From assembly GCF_001648175.1 (NCBI RefSeq), contig NZ_CP015243.1, positions 3,782,001 to 3,846,000 on the forward strand: a stretch of DNA of 64,000 nucleotides. Reading direction: 5' to 3'. This DNA comes from Halotalea alkalilenta. Its GTDB lineage: Bacteria > Pseudomonadota > Gammaproteobacteria > Pseudomonadales > Halomonadaceae. A program made the position numbers and the translations under genes. Each line of letters opens with the position of its first letter. Within the stretch, counting starts at the first letter, position 1. Below are positions 9,544 through 20,329 of this stretch, piece after piece. The notes below the pieces were generated by a model that did no database searches, was not told the DNA's origin, and was given only the letters and a program-made list of their open reading frames with translations.

Positions 9544-10305
9544 ATGTCCCCACCTTCACGCCCCCAGCTCTTCGTCTCGCGCCTCGACGCTCGAGGGCGG
9601 GCGTGTATCGATCATACGCGTGACTCGACCAAAGCATGGGCCGGAGGGGATCTTTTTCAACGTCGGGCAAGCAAATGGTTGGCGCTGCCGCTGTTCTTGC
9701 TGCTCTCGCTACTGCTGATGAGTACGCCGCTCGTCCACGCCGAGGACGAGGCTGATCGACCGACGGTCATGGTCTTCGGCGACAGCCTCAGCGCGGCGCT
9801 CGGCATCGAGCGCGAGCAAGGCTGGGTGAATTTGCTCTCCGAGCGCCTTGGCGATGAGTATCGGGTGGTCAACCCAAGCATCAGCGGCGAGACCACGGCG
9901 GGCGGCCTCGAACGCCTGCCCGCGGTGCTCGAGCGCTATCGCCCCGACTACGTACTGCTCGAACTGGGCGGCAACGATGGGCTCCAGGGCCTGCCACCGC
10001 GGCAAATGCGCGCCAATCTCGCCCGGATGATCGAACTCATCCGCGCCGAGGGCGCCCAGGTGGTGCTGCTCGGCATCATGATCCCGCCCAACTATGGCCA
10101 ACCCTATGCCGATGCCATCGCCGGGGTCTACCCGGCGCTGGCGCAAGAGTACGCCATCCCCTACCTGCCGTTTTTGCTCGAAGGCGTAGCGCTCGACAAC
10201 GCGCTGATGCAAAGCGACGGCATCCACCCGAACGCCAGCGCCCAGCCCCGGCTGCTCGACAACCTGTGGCAAGTGCTGGCACCGCTGCTCGGTGAGCCGA
10301 GCTGA
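9544..10305 (+). CDS. tesA: TesA: arylesterase / acyl-CoA thioesterase I / lysophospholipase L1
   Basis: A periplasmic SGNH hydrolase of 253 residues. The four blocks are visible: GDSLSAALG (Ser nucleophile), SGETTAGG, ELGGNDGLQG (Asn) and DGIHPNASAQ (Asp-His). It hydrolyses acyl thioesters, esters and lysophospholipids. The ATG at 9544 has AAGGAG seven bases upstream, which decides the start. The signal sequence is at about residues 39-61, ending at VHA before EDEA, so the n-region is oddly long (about 38 residues). A later start just before KWLALPL would give a normal signal peptide, but no good site is seen there. Confidence 0.93.
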   Translation: MSPPSRPQLFVSRLDARGRACIDHTRDSTKAWAGGDLFQRRASKWLALPLFLLLSLLLMSTPLVHAEDEADRPTVMVFGDSLSAALGIEREQGWVNLLSERLGDEYRVVNPSISGETTAGGLERLPAVLERYRPDYVLLELGGNDGLQGLPPRQMRANLARMIELIRAEGAQVVLLGIMIPPNYGQPYADAIAGVYPALAQEYAIPYLPFLLEGVALDNALMQSDGIHPNASAQPRLLDNLWQVLAPLLGEPS

Positions 10306-10380
10306 TTTTCGCAACGACTTGCCGTCCCCCGCTCGGCGAGCGGCACCACGAAACCCAAGCCAGGCCCAAGGAGAGCTTTC

Positions 10381-11367
10381 ATGGCGCAGACCGGCAGCGC
10401 ACTAGTGGCGGCCTATCGACTCGATGGCAAAGGCGGCGGAAACCCTCTGAGTACGGAAACGCTGAACGCAGCCTGGGACAGCGATCCCAACGACATCTGG
10501 ATGCATCTCGACTTCACCTTCGCAGACGCCGATTACTATCTCTCCACCCTCGCCGAGCTCGACGAGGCGCTGATCGAGGCATTGCTCGAAGAGTACACCC
10601 GTCCTCGCGTGGCGCGCTTTTCCGGCGGCCTGATGACCACCTTGCGGGGCGTCAACCTCAACCCGGGAGAGGCGCCGGACGACCTGATCTCGCTGCGGGT
10701 ATGGCTGAGCCACAATCGGCTGATCACGCTGCGTCGCCGTCCGCTGCAGGCGATCCAGCAGGTTCGCGACGATCTCGCCTCGGGCAGCGGTGCGTCGAAC
10801 GTCACCGCATTGATGGTCGAGATGGCGGATCACATGATCGACCAGATGGGTGAGCTGCTGCTCGAGATCGACGAGGCGCTCAGCCAGGGCGAGGAGAAGA
10901 TGCTGACCGGCACCGAGCTCAACGGCGACGACCTCGCCCGGCTGCGCCGGCCGATGATCACCCTGCGTCGCTTCATGGAGCCACAGTACGACTGTCTCAA
11001 TCGCCTCTGCGATGCCTCGCTCGGTCTCGACGAGACCAACCGGCTGGCGCTGCGCGAGGTCGCCAACCACCTGTACCGCTACATCGAAGACGTGCGCGCG
11101 ATGCAGGAGCGCGCGCTGATCATCCAGGAGCAGATCTGGAGCATCCACAATGAGCGGCTCAACAGCCGGATGTATTTGCTGTCGATCATCACCGTGCTGT
11201 TCCTGCCGCTGACCTTCCTCACAGGCCTCCTGGGCATAAACGTCGGCGGCATCCCTGGGGCGAACAACCCCTACGGCTTCGCCCTGGTCCTGGTGCTATG
11301 CCTGCTGGTCAGCGTGCTGGTGCTGGCAGCGGTCTGGGGCTGGCAGCGCTATCGCCAGCGCGGATAG
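10381..11367 (+). CDS. zntB: CorA-family zinc transporter
   Basis: A 328-residue member of the CorA/MIT family. The cytoplasmic domain spans about 1-265, with long helices in the last third, followed by two C-terminal transmembrane helices. The pore-loop motif reads TGLLGINVGGIPG, the GxN form found in ZntB instead of the GMN of magnesium-selective CorA. On family knowledge this is a pentameric, proton-coupled zinc transporter of the inner membrane. Start ATG 10381 is preceded by AAGGAGAGCTTTC. It lies 75 bases after tesA on the same strand and could be co-transcribed. Confidence 0.9.
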   Translation: MAQTGSALVAAYRLDGKGGGNPLSTETLNAAWDSDPNDIWMHLDFTFADADYYLSTLAELDEALIEALLEEYTRPRVARFSGGLMTTLRGVNLNPGEAPDDLISLRVWLSHNRLITLRRRPLQAIQQVRDDLASGSGASNVTALMVEMADHMIDQMGELLLEIDEALSQGEEKMLTGTELNGDDLARLRRPMITLRRFMEPQYDCLNRLCDASLGLDETNRLALREVANHLYRYIEDVRAMQERALIIQEQIWSIHNERLNSRMYLLSIITVLFLPLTFLTGLLGINVGGIPGANNPYGFALVLVLCLLVSVLVLAAVWGWQRYRQRG

Positions 11368-11377
11368 AGAAGCGGTA

Positions 11378-11650
11378 TCAGCTATGGCGATCGATATGCC
11401 CTAGGTCACGCTCGGGATCGAGCCGGTCCCGAACCAGCCGCTTGAGCGCCTTGATCTCGGGAAAGCCTTCGTCGCGCACCCGCTCCCACAGGCTTTCGCC
11501 ATCGACGAGGATCTCGAAGCGCCCGCCATGGCTCGGCACCAGCGCGACCTCCTCGAGCGATTCGCCGAAGGTCTGCAGCAGCTCCTGCGCATACCAGCCG
11601 GCACGCAGCAGCCAGTGGCACTGGGTGCAGTAATGGATGGCTATCTTCAT
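11378..11650 (-). CDS. SelT/SelW/SelH-family thioredoxin-like protein
   Basis: A 90-residue protein starting MKIAIHYCTQCHWLLRAGW; the CxxC (CTQC) after the first strand is the redox motif of the SelW/Rdx family, with cysteine where some homologues carry selenocysteine. The later segment PSHGGRFEILVDGE and the helix before the C-terminus follow the family fold, in which a cytoplasmic redox role is generally assumed. It is convergent with zntB (10 bases apart). Length is normal for the family. The precise partner is unknown. Confidence 0.88.
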   Translation of the reverse strand: MKIAIHYCTQCHWLLRAGWYAQELLQTFGESLEEVALVPSHGGRFEILVDGESLWERVRDEGFPEIKALKRLVRDRLDPERDLGHIDRHS

Positions 11651-11849
11651 TGCATTTCCTCATCGGTGGACGGATGCCGACGGCTCGGCGAATGGCCCCG
11701 GAGCGGCAACCTTTCCGGCACCGGGCACACAGGGTCGACGACCTGGCGATGAGCATTCTCCACCGCAATCGCCACAGGCTCCAGAGCGGCGAAAACCAGC
11801 CGTCCCGCGCTCCCACTTCCGACCATCGCCAAGACGATGGACAAAGCGC

Positions 11850-11878
11850 TTGTCATCGGCAGCCAAGCACGTTATACA
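11850..11878 (+). promoter_or_regulatory. sigma-70 type promoter for the 65-aa protein
   Basis: TTGTCA at 11850-11855 and TATACA at 11873-11878 are separated by exactly 17 bases, close to consensus at both boxes. The element lies 52 bases upstream of the ATG at 11930. It stands out in an otherwise GC-rich 279-base gap that shows no gene. Confidence 0.7.
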
Positions 11879-11929
11879 GCGTTCATGCTTTTCAAAGAGG
11901 CAAAAACACGCTTCGTTGGAGGTGTCAAG

Positions 11930-12127
11930 ATGAGCTCGGAACTCTACTCGGATCAGCAGGATGACGGTGACGATCTGGAAGCCGTCAATGACGAGATCTT
12001 CGCCCCCAAGAGCCGCGCCAAGAGTGATCCCCGCACACGGCGACGGGTCGAGGCACTGCTCGAGGAGCGGCGCTTGCAGCGCCTGATCGAGGACAGCTGG
12101 GATGGGGAGTTCGACGAAGAGGAGTAA
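11930..12127 (+). CDS. small acidic protein, PA3496-like
   Basis: A 65-residue hydrophilic protein. The first half is acidic (DDGDDLEAVNDEIF); the middle holds a basic patch, RRRVEALLEERRLQRLI, likely one amphipathic helix, and the tail is acidic (DGEFDEEE). It resembles the small conserved PA3496-type family of pseudomonads, some members of which are named as putative envelope-integrity proteins; I make that link from memory of the helical LEEKRL-type motif and it should be tested. GGAGG lies eight bases before ATG 11930 and a near-consensus promoter precedes it. A TTCG-loop hairpin follows. Confidence 0.75.
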   Translation: MSSELYSDQQDDGDDLEAVNDEIFAPKSRAKSDPRTRRRVEALLEERRLQRLIEDSWDGEFDEEE

Positions 12128-12154
12128 CTCTTCCGCCAGCGCTTCGGTCCCCCT

Positions 12155-12180
12155 TCGACGACGCCTTCGGGCGTCGTCGA
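12155..12180 (+). terminator. TTCG-loop hairpin after the 65-aa gene
   Basis: An 11-bp perfect stem (12155-12165 with 12170-12180) closes the stable TTCG tetraloop. It lies 28 bases after the stop at 12127. There is no strong T tract, so it may be a terminator or an mRNA 3'-end stabiliser. Confidence 0.6.
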
Positions 12181-12366
12181 CGTTTCGCCCTCCTCCTATT
12201 CCCCGATTCTCCTTCTCCGGCTGGTCTTGCCCGGCTCGGCTCTTTATCATCGGCCCCATTCGCCGGGGGAATCCATCGCCTATGCGCCGAGCGCGCGGGC
12301 AGCCTATGCGATCGAGACGCATCGCTCCCCCCTGAGTGCAACAAACCACGAGGAAGATCGTCACAC

Positions 12367-14028
<1,662 letters not shown>

Positions 14029-14048
14029 ATACGCCTTCGTAGCCTGAC

Positions 14049-14070
14049 GCGCCCGCTCATCGGCGGGCGC
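14049..14070 (+). terminator. hairpin between convergent ettA and lpxL-type gene
   Basis: GCGCCCGC at 14049-14056 pairs with GCGGGCGC at 14063-14070 around a six-base loop. It lies 20 bases after ettA and 36 bases beyond the stop of the convergent acyltransferase gene, so it could serve both strands. No T run follows on either side. Confidence 0.5.
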
Positions 14071-14106
14071 GGACGATAACCGTGGAGGTTCGGGCCGGAG
14101 CCCGGC

Positions 14107-15027
14107 TTAGTAGAGCGAGGGCTCGCCCTCGGGGCGCGTCTTGAAGCGGCGGTGCAGCCATAGGTACTGCTCGGGGTGCCGGCGGATCGCCTGTTCGATG
14201 AAGGCGTTGACCCGCGTGGCATCGGCTACGTCGTCACCGCTCGGATAGCCTTCCAGCGCAGGCAGGTACTCGAGGGTGTAGGTGTAGTCGTCGTCGTTAC
14301 GATGGAACATCAGCGGCATCACCGGGGCCCCGGTCATTTTAGCGATCTTGGCGGTGAGCTTGATGGTCGCGGCATCGACGCCGAAGAACGGAGCGAACAC
14401 ACTGGCATCGCGGCCAAAATCCTGGTCGGGGGAATACCACACCGCATTGCCCGCCTTGATCCGCTTGACCACACCGCGCAGGTCGTGGCGATCGATCGCC
14501 TGCCCGAATATCCGATTGCGTGCGCGGGTCATGAACTTCTCGAACACCGGATTGTTGTGCTGGCGATAGACCACGTCGGCGTCGAAGAACAGCGAGTGCA
14601 GCGCACCACCGAGATCCAGGGTCGAGAAGTGGATGCCGATGATCAGCACCCCCTTGCCCTCGGCCTTGGCCCGCTCCATGTGCTCGGTACCCTTGAACAC
14701 CACGCGATGGCGCATGTGCTCGGGATCGCGGCACCACCCCGTGGCGGTCTCGAGCACTCCGATGCCATTGGCGTGGAAGGTGCGCTTCACCAGCGCCTCT
14801 CGCTGGGCGTCATCGAGCTCGGGGAAGCACAGCCGCAGGTTGGTCTCGGTGATGTGGCGACGCCGCTTGAGCGTACGGTAGACGAGCTCTCCCAGCCCCT
14901 TGCCGACCCACAGTTTCAGCCGCCACGGCAGGAAAGCGCCGATGCGCATCGCAGCGATCATCGCCCAGGTGGGCCAGAAGCGGGGATGAAGGTGGCTTTG
15001 GGGATAGGGTTTCTTCTGCTTTGCCAT
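14107..15027 (-). CDS. lpxL: LpxL/HtrB-type lipid A acyltransferase
   Basis: A 306-residue inner-membrane acyltransferase that adds a secondary acyl chain to Kdo2-lipid IVA. A hydrophobic N-terminal segment around residues 18-36 anchors it. The HX4D catalytic motif is GIHFSTLDLG (His133, Asp138), and the conserved SPDQDFGRDASVFAPFFG block of LpxL/LpxP enzymes is intact. Length equals the family norm. Whether it is LpxL or the close relative LpxP cannot be told. It is a single gene, convergent with ettA. A second, more divergent member lies at 28040. Confidence 0.9.
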   Translation of the reverse strand: MAKQKKPYPQSHLHPRFWPTWAMIAAMRIGAFLPWRLKLWVGKGLGELVYRTLKRRRHITETNLRLCFPELDDAQREALVKRTFHANGIGVLETATGWCRDPEHMRHRVVFKGTEHMERAKAEGKGVLIIGIHFSTLDLGGALHSLFFDADVVYRQHNNPVFEKFMTRARNRIFGQAIDRHDLRGVVKRIKAGNAVWYSPDQDFGRDASVFAPFFGVDAATIKLTAKIAKMTGAPVMPLMFHRNDDDYTYTLEYLPALEGYPSGDDVADATRVNAFIEQAIRRHPEQYLWLHRRFKTRPEGEPSLY

Positions 15028-15140
15028 GTGAAATCGCGTGCCATAGGTCGAAGGAACACCGCTCAGCCACGAACAACCGAGCGCGCCGCATTGTACCCAT
15101 AAAGCGCGACGGATGCCGACGGCTCCAGGGCGAGAGCGCC

Positions 15141-16253
15141 TTAACCTACGCTCACGATCCGCGGCACCCGCGGCAGTATCCCGGTGAGCAGGGTGTAGCT
15201 GATCGTATCGCAGTGCCTGGCCACCTCGTCGACGCTGAGCTGCGAGCCATCCTCGGCCCGCCCCCAGAGCGTCACCTTGGCACCGATATCGGCAGTGGGG
15301 AGATCGGTGAGATCGACGGTGAGCATGTCCATCGACACCTTACCGGCAATCGCGGTGCGCCGACCATCGACCAGCACCGGCGTGCCGTCCACGGCGTGGC
15401 GGTCATAGCCATCGCCGTAGCCGCAGGCAACCACACCGATGCGCGTCTGCCGCGAGGCGATGAAGCGCCCGCCATAGCCGACCGGCTCGCCGGGCTCGAC
15501 GCTGCGCACCGCGATCACTTCGCTCTCGAGCGTCATCACCGGGCGCAGCCGAGCGCTGAACGGGTTGGCGCGCTCGAGCGGATCGGCACCGTAGAGCATC
15601 AGCCCGGGCCGATGCCATTGCCCCCGCGCCCGAGCCAGGGCGAGCGTGGCCGGGGAGTTGGCCAGGCAGCACGGCACCTCGTAGCCTTCGGCCTCGAGCC
15701 GGTACCGCAGCGCCTCGATCTCGGCGAGCTGATGATTGGCGTAGGCCATGTCAACCCCGTCCGCGGTGGCGAAATGGGTGACCAGGTGGACGCCGCATAC
15801 CTTGGGGCTGAGCGCGAGGCGCCGCCAATGGCGCACGAAATCCTCCGTGCCGAACCCTAGCCGGTGCATCCCTGAGTCGAACTTCAGCCAGGCATTGATC
15901 GGCCCGGGCAACCGGCTGCGCTCCACCGCTTCGATCTGCCAATCGCTGTGCAGCGTGGTCCAGAAGCCCTCCCGGGCGATGATCTCGAGCTCAGATTCCT
16001 CGAAGAATCCTTCGAGCAGCACGATCGGCTTATCGATGCCTCCTTCGCGCAGTTCGAGCGCCTCCTCGATGCAGGCCACTGCGAAAGCCGGGGCCAGGGG
16101 CTCGAGCGCGCGAGCGCAGGCGAGCGCGCCGTGACCATAGGCGTTGGCCTTGAGCACGGCCAGCGCGCGGCTTTCAGGAGCGCATTCGCAGGCGAGTCGG
16201 TAGTTGTGTCGGAGGGCATCGAGATCGAGCTTCGCGCGCAGCGGGCGGGCCAT
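15141..16253 (-). CDS. alr: alanine racemase
   Basis: A 370-residue fold-type III PLP enzyme interconverting L- and D-alanine for peptidoglycan. AVLKANAYGHG carries the PLP lysine (about residue 35), and ACGYGDGYDR carries the second catalytic tyrosine. The C-terminal beta domain contains VSMDMLTVDLTD. It starts at 16253, MARPLRAKLDLDALRHNY; AGGAA precedes it. The open frame further upstream is discarded because it lacks family similarity. It is monocistronic as far as can be seen, and codes toward the acyltransferase gene on the same strand 113 bases away. Confidence 0.95.
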   Translation of the reverse strand: MARPLRAKLDLDALRHNYRLACECAPESRALAVLKANAYGHGALACARALEPLAPAFAVACIEEALELREGGIDKPIVLLEGFFEESELEIIAREGFWTTLHSDWQIEAVERSRLPGPINAWLKFDSGMHRLGFGTEDFVRHWRRLALSPKVCGVHLVTHFATADGVDMAYANHQLAEIEALRYRLEAEGYEVPCCLANSPATLALARARGQWHRPGLMLYGADPLERANPFSARLRPVMTLESEVIAVRSVEPGEPVGYGGRFIASRQTRIGVVACGYGDGYDRHAVDGTPVLVDGRRTAIAGKVSMDMLTVDLTDLPTADIGAKVTLWGRAEDGSQLSVDEVARHCDTISYTLLTGILPRVPRIVSVG

Positions 16254-16380
16254 GGGGGTTCCTGAATGACTGAGGGGTGGCGAGAGTCGCATGCCGCCCG
16301 AGCAGGCGGGGACGAATCATCGCAGCTTTAGAACATTATTATTTTTCAACGCTCGCGCGATTGCACGGTGATTCCAAACG

Positions 16381-16416
16381 AAAGACCCGATCCATTGTGG
16401 ATGGATCGGGTCTTTT
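16381..16416 (-). terminator. strong bidirectional-looking terminator below tolC
   Basis: A perfect 15-bp inverted repeat, 16381-16395 with 16401-16415, and a five-base loop. The stem ends in AAA/TTT runs, so both strands show a short T tract. It lies 39 bases past the tolC stop. The rest of the alr-tolC gap shows nothing more. Confidence 0.85.
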
Positions 16417-16454
16417 GCCGTTACTACGCAGTAAAAACCTCTGCGCGGTAAGCG

Positions 16455-17876
16455 CTACTGCTGCATACCCATCTGGCTCAGGTCGATCTGCGCATCACCG
16501 ATCGGCTGCTCGCCCTGGGCATCGATGCGTACGGGGCTGTCATCCACCACCAGCCAGCGATTGAGCACATCGAGGGTATCGACGTCGAGCACCCCGGCCT
16601 GCTGACGCAGGCTGAGCATGTTAAGCACGTAGTCATAGCGCGCGCTGGCGTAGTCGGAAAGCGCGGTATAATAGTTCTGCTGAGCGGTGAGCACGTCGAG
16701 GATGGTACGCGTTCCCGCGTCGTAGCCGTCCTGGGTCGCCTGCAGCGCGGCGCGGTTGGAAACGATCGCACGCTGGCGCGCCTCGACCGTGAGCACGTCG
16801 TTGTTGGCCTGGGCGAAGAAGGAGCTGACCTGCTGCACCGCGGTGCGCAGCTGCTCCTCGGCGGTGAACTGCGCCTGCTCGAGGGAGTAGGTGTTCTGGC
16901 GCACCTGGGCGCTGGTCGAACCCCCGGTGTAGATCGGTAAGGTGGCCTGCAGACCGATGCTGTTCGACTCGTCATAGCCGATGTAGTTGCTGCGGTTGCT
17001 GTCGCCGTACTGGTAGTTGGCGACCGCCGAGAGCGTCGGCAAGTGCCCGGCACGGGCGACTCGCACGTTCTCGCGGGCCAGATCGATGCCGGCACGGGCG
17101 GCGCGCAGCGCAAGGTTCTGGGTGCTGGCCATCTCGACCCAGGCCTGACGGCTGGTCGGCTCCGGCGGCTGGATCGGCAGCTCCTCGGACAGACGGTCGA
17201 TGCTCGGATACTGCTTGCCGGTGAGCTGCTCGAGGGCTTCGAAGTTGACCCGCAGGATACTCTCCTGGGAGATCCGCTGTGCACGGGCGGAGTCGTAGGA
17301 GGCTTCGGCCTCGCGCACGTCGGTGGAGGCGATCACCCCGACGTCGAACTGCTCGCGGGTCTGGTCGAGCTGACGCTGGTAGGCCGTTTCGGCGGCGCGG
17401 TAGGTATCGAGCAGCTCCTTGGCGCGCAGAACCTCGAAATAGGCGCTGGCGACGTTGTAGAGCATCACCTGGCGGTTGTTGGAGAAGTTGAGCGCCTGCT
17501 GGGCGCTCTGCCGCTTGGCCGCCTGGAGGGTGTACCAGTTGGTCGCATCGAACAGCGACTGGGTCGCCTGCAGCTCGATCGCCGAGGAGTTGTAGGTGTT
17601 GTCACCACCGGAAGACAATCCATTGGCAGCGCGCGAGCTCTCACTGTTGGACACATGGTAGCGAGTGATGTTGCCGTTGGCGGTCACCTGCGGCAGCAAG
17701 CTGCCACGAGCGATCGCCTCGCCTTCCTGGGTCGCATTGACCCCGGCCCGGTCGGCCGCGAGGCTGGCATTGTTGAGCAGCGCATCCTGGGCGATCGTGA
17801 GCAGATCCGCCGCATGCGCTACCTGTGAAGCCATGGAGATCCCCAGAACCAACGGCAGCACTCTTAACGTCGACAT
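16455..17876 (-). CDS. tolC: TolC-family outer membrane channel
   Basis: A 473-residue outer membrane efflux protein. The signal peptide is about residues 1-22, ending VAHA before ADLLTIAQDALLNN. Two internally repeated OEP domains follow, each with long coiled-coil helices and paired beta strands; LPIYTGGSTSAQVRQ is the conserved strand-turn region of the second repeat. It forms a trimeric exit duct for tripartite efflux and type I secretion. Start 17876 is chosen over an ATG nine bases upstream because GGAT is well spaced. It is separate from the HasF-type paralogue at 43864, so the genome has at least two exit ducts. Confidence 0.93.
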   Translation of the reverse strand: MSTLRVLPLVLGISMASQVAHAADLLTIAQDALLNNASLAADRAGVNATQEGEAIARGSLLPQVTANGNITRYHVSNSESSRAANGLSSGGDNTYNSSAIELQATQSLFDATNWYTLQAAKRQSAQQALNFSNNRQVMLYNVASAYFEVLRAKELLDTYRAAETAYQRQLDQTREQFDVGVIASTDVREAEASYDSARAQRISQESILRVNFEALEQLTGKQYPSIDRLSEELPIQPPEPTSRQAWVEMASTQNLALRAARAGIDLARENVRVARAGHLPTLSAVANYQYGDSNRSNYIGYDESNSIGLQATLPIYTGGSTSAQVRQNTYSLEQAQFTAEEQLRTAVQQVSSFFAQANNDVLTVEARQRAIVSNRAALQATQDGYDAGTRTILDVLTAQQNYYTALSDYASARYDYVLNMLSLRQQAGVLDVDTLDVLNRWLVVDDSPVRIDAQGEQPIGDAQIDLSQMGMQQ

Positions 17877-18058
17877 CGATGCCATCCTATTTGTTGAGCT
17901 CTTCGCGTCTCTGTATTCGCCCGCGAATCGAAGGCTCGCCCTCGATGAGAACGCGGATAAAGTTAAATTGGCGAGAAGGTTATCACATCGTCTCGCACTT
18001 ACATACATCCACGCATGTTAGTAAGCGAGTCATCAAGAAAACCCATCCCTGACAAGCG

Positions 18059-18090
18059 CATCCCGCCCGGCCAAATGGCCGGGCGGGATG
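18059..18090 (-). terminator. long GC-rich hairpin downstream of rpoS
   Basis: A perfect 15-bp inverted repeat (18059-18073 with 18076-18090) lies 25 bases past the rpoS stop. Being very GC-rich and without a T tract, it could also protect the mRNA end. It marks the end of the ftsB-rpoS block. The remainder of 17877-18114 shows no gene. Confidence 0.7.
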
Positions 18091-18114
18091 GGAATGCTTG
18101 GAAAGGCCGCTCGA

Positions 18115-19149
18115 TCACTCGAAGATGCTATCGAGGGTCAGCCCCTGCTTCTCGAGCATGCGACGCAGCTTCTTGAGCGCCTCGACCTGGATCTGGCGAA
18201 CCCGCTCGCGGGTCAACCCGATCTCCTCGCCCACTTCCTCGAGGGTCGCCGCTTCGTGGCCACGCAGCCCGAAACGCCGCACCACCACCTGCATCTGCTT
18301 ATCGGAGAGTTCGGCGAGCCACTCGTCGACGTGCGCCTTGACGTCGAAGTCGACCAGATTGGACTCTGGCCCGGCTTCGTTCTCATCGGCGATGGTATCG
18401 ATCAAAGGCTTGTCGCTTTCGGCACCGATCGGATAATCGACCGAAGAGACCCGCTCGTTGAGGCCGAGCATCTTCTTCACCGATTCGACCGGGCGGTCGA
18501 GATGGGCGGCTATGTCCTCGGCGGTGGCTTCGTGGTCGAGCTTCTGGGTCAGCTCCCGCGCGGCGCGCAGATAGACATTGAGCTCCTTGACCACGTGGAT
18601 CGGCAGCCTGATGGTGCGGGTCTGGTTCATCAGCGCCCGCTCTATGGTCTGGCGAATCCACCACGTCGCGTAGGTGGAGAAGCGAAATCCACGCTCCGGA
18701 TCGAACTTCTCCACCGCACGAATCAAGCCGAGGTTGCCCTCTTCGATCAAGTCGAGCAAGGTCAGCCCGCGATTGAGATAGCGCCGGGAAATCTTCACCA
18801 CCAAGCGCAGGTTCGACTCGATCATGCGTTGGCGGCCGGCAGGATCACCCTTGCGCGCGAGACGACCGTAGTAAACCTCTTCCTCAGGTGTCAGCAGGGG
18901 AGAAAAGCCGATCTCGTTGAGATATATCTGGGTGGCGTCGAGGCTGCCGCTCTGGGCAGGGCGGTCGTCGCGATTGAGGGCGCGCTCGAAGGCGCCATCG
19001 TCCTCTTCGTCCTTTTCCTCGTCGTCCTGATCGAGTCCGAGGGCGCCGCGTTCATCGTCGACCTTGCTCTCTTCGAACTTGTCGTCGGTGAAGAACTCCG
19101 CGTTGGCGTTCTGCAGCTCACGTTCCTTCGTTCTAGCTACTGCGCACAT
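18115..19149 (-). CDS. rpoS: RNA polymerase sigma factor RpoS
   Basis: A 344-residue stationary-phase and general-stress sigma factor. After an acidic N-terminus (about 1-60) come region 1.2, region 2 ([16 protein letters not shown], and [18 protein letters not shown] for -10 recognition), region 3, and region 4, whose helix-turn-helix is [18 protein letters not shown]. Location directly after nlpD identifies it as RpoS rather than another sigma-70. Start [13 protein letters not shown] at 19149 has AAGGGG upstream. The 160-base gap to nlpD is normal for the separate rpoS leader that is often controlled by small RNAs, though no specific site is seen here. Confidence 0.96.
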   Translation of the reverse strand: MCAVARTKERELQNANAEFFTDDKFEESKVDDERGALGLDQDDEEKDEEDDGAFERALNRDDRPAQSGSLDATQIYLNEIGFSPLLTPEEEVYYGRLARKGDPAGRQRMIESNLRLVVKISRRYLNRGLTLLDLIEEGNLGLIRAVEKFDPERGFRFSTYATWWIRQTIERALMNQTRTIRLPIHVVKELNVYLRAARELTQKLDHEATAEDIAAHLDRPVESVKKMLGLNERVSSVDYPIGAESDKPLIDTIADENEAGPESNLVDFDVKAHVDEWLAELSDKQMQVVVRRFGLRGHEAATLEEVGEEIGLTRERVRQIQVEALKKLRRMLEKQGLTLDSIFE

Positions 19150-19309
19150 GTCGATTCCCCTTCGTCCTTGGGGTGGTCGGTGCGAACGGGTTGCCCGGAC
19201 GACGACCGAACACCTATGTGACAGCACCATGTCCTCGACTACCGACGCTTCCGCTCCTGGGTTCCTTCGGGGCGGAAGACGCGCTGGACATGGCGCCTAC
19301 CCGTAGACC

Positions 19310-20329
19310 TCAGCGATCCGGCAAGAAAGTGATCGGATCCCTCGGCTGGCCATCCTGGCGTATCTCGAAATGCAGCTTGACCTGATCGGCCTCGGTGTCG
19401 CCCATCGTCGCGATCTGCTGTCCCGTCACCACGACCTCGTCCTCTTCCACGCTGAGTTCGGCGTTGTGTGCGTAAGCACTGAGGAATTGATCATTGTGCT
19501 TGATGATGACCAGATTGCCATAACCGCGGACGCCGCTGCCTGCGTAGACGACTATACCGGGACCTGCAGCGTAAACAGGTTGCCCCTTTTGACCCGCGAT
19601 ATCAATGCCCGCGGTGATATCAGTCCTGTCGGTGAAACGACCGACCAATCGTCCCTCGGTGGGCCACCGCCAGTCGATCTGGGTCGCCGGGGAATAGCGC
19701 CGATTCGGGTCGGCCTGGGGCGCTTGAGCGGTGGATGGCGCAGTGCTCGACGCCACCGGAGCCGGCGCGGGGGTCTCCGCTCCTGCCGCCGCACCGCTGG
19801 TTACAGCCGTAGCACCGCTGGATTGGACCACCTGCTGAGCGCCGCTCTGGGCGCCATCGCTGACCTGGGCGCCACCCTGGGGGGACCCTGCCGGCGAGGA
19901 GGAGAGCAGCCAGCTGTCGTCGTCACCCGCCGTGCCGGCCGCGGCACCGCCGAGGGGAATCGCCTGGGTACCGGTGGCGGAAGGTGCACTCGCCGCGGGG
20001 GCACCTGCACCTTCGCGCAGCCTGAGCCTCTGGCCGACGCTGATGATGTAGGGCGGCTGGATGTTGTTGAGCTGGGCAATCTGCTGGTAGTCGACGTTCT
20101 CGCGCCAGGCGATGCTGTAGAGCGTATCGCCGCTTCTCACCTGATAGGTGCCGTCGTCTTCCGGTGCATTGAGCGAGGCGTTCTCGACCAGCGGTACGCC
20201 GGTATTGCTCTGGCAGCCAGCCAGCAGTGCCACCGCGACGACCACGCCGAGCCCGGTGAGGCAGCGACGCTTGCCGCGGGCGAATTGAACCGTGAAAGAC
20301 CTATCCATGCTTTCGTCCATCCTCGACAT
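19310..20329 (-). CDS. nlpD: murein hydrolase activator NlpD (LysM + degenerate M23)
   Basis: An outer membrane lipoprotein of 339 residues. The lipobox is VALLAGC. The LysM peptidoglycan-binding domain is at about 60-105 (YQVRSGDTLYSIAW), then a long Ala/Ser/Gly/Pro linker, then an M23 (LytM) domain at about 230-335. The first zinc histidine is replaced (TAGIDIAGQKG), as in E. coli NlpD, which is not an enzyme but activates the amidase AmiC at division; LHFEIRQDG at the end is kept. Start 20329 has GGAG upstream and overlaps the previous gene by 29 bases; ATG 20308 is an alternative. Confidence 0.94.
   Translation of the reverse strand: MSRMDESMDRSFTVQFARGKRRCLTGLGVVVAVALLAGCQSNTGVPLVENASLNAPEDDGTYQVRSGDTLYSIAWRENVDYQQIAQLNNIQPPYIISVGQRLRLREGAGAPAASAPSATGTQAIPLGGAAAGTAGDDDSWLLSSSPAGSPQGGAQVSDGAQSGAQQVVQSSGATAVTSGAAAGAETPAPAPVASSTAPSTAQAPQADPNRRYSPATQIDWRWPTEGRLVGRFTDRTDITAGIDIAGQKGQPVYAAGPGIVVYAGSGVRGYGNLVIIKHNDQFLSAYAHNAELSVEEDEVVVTGQQIATMGDTEADQVKLHFEIRQDGQPRDPITFLPDR

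Noticed and set aside
11647..11964. Frames on both strands between the SelW-like and 65-aa genes
   Set aside because: They cover a promoter and leader region, and lack good starts; the real start is at 11930.
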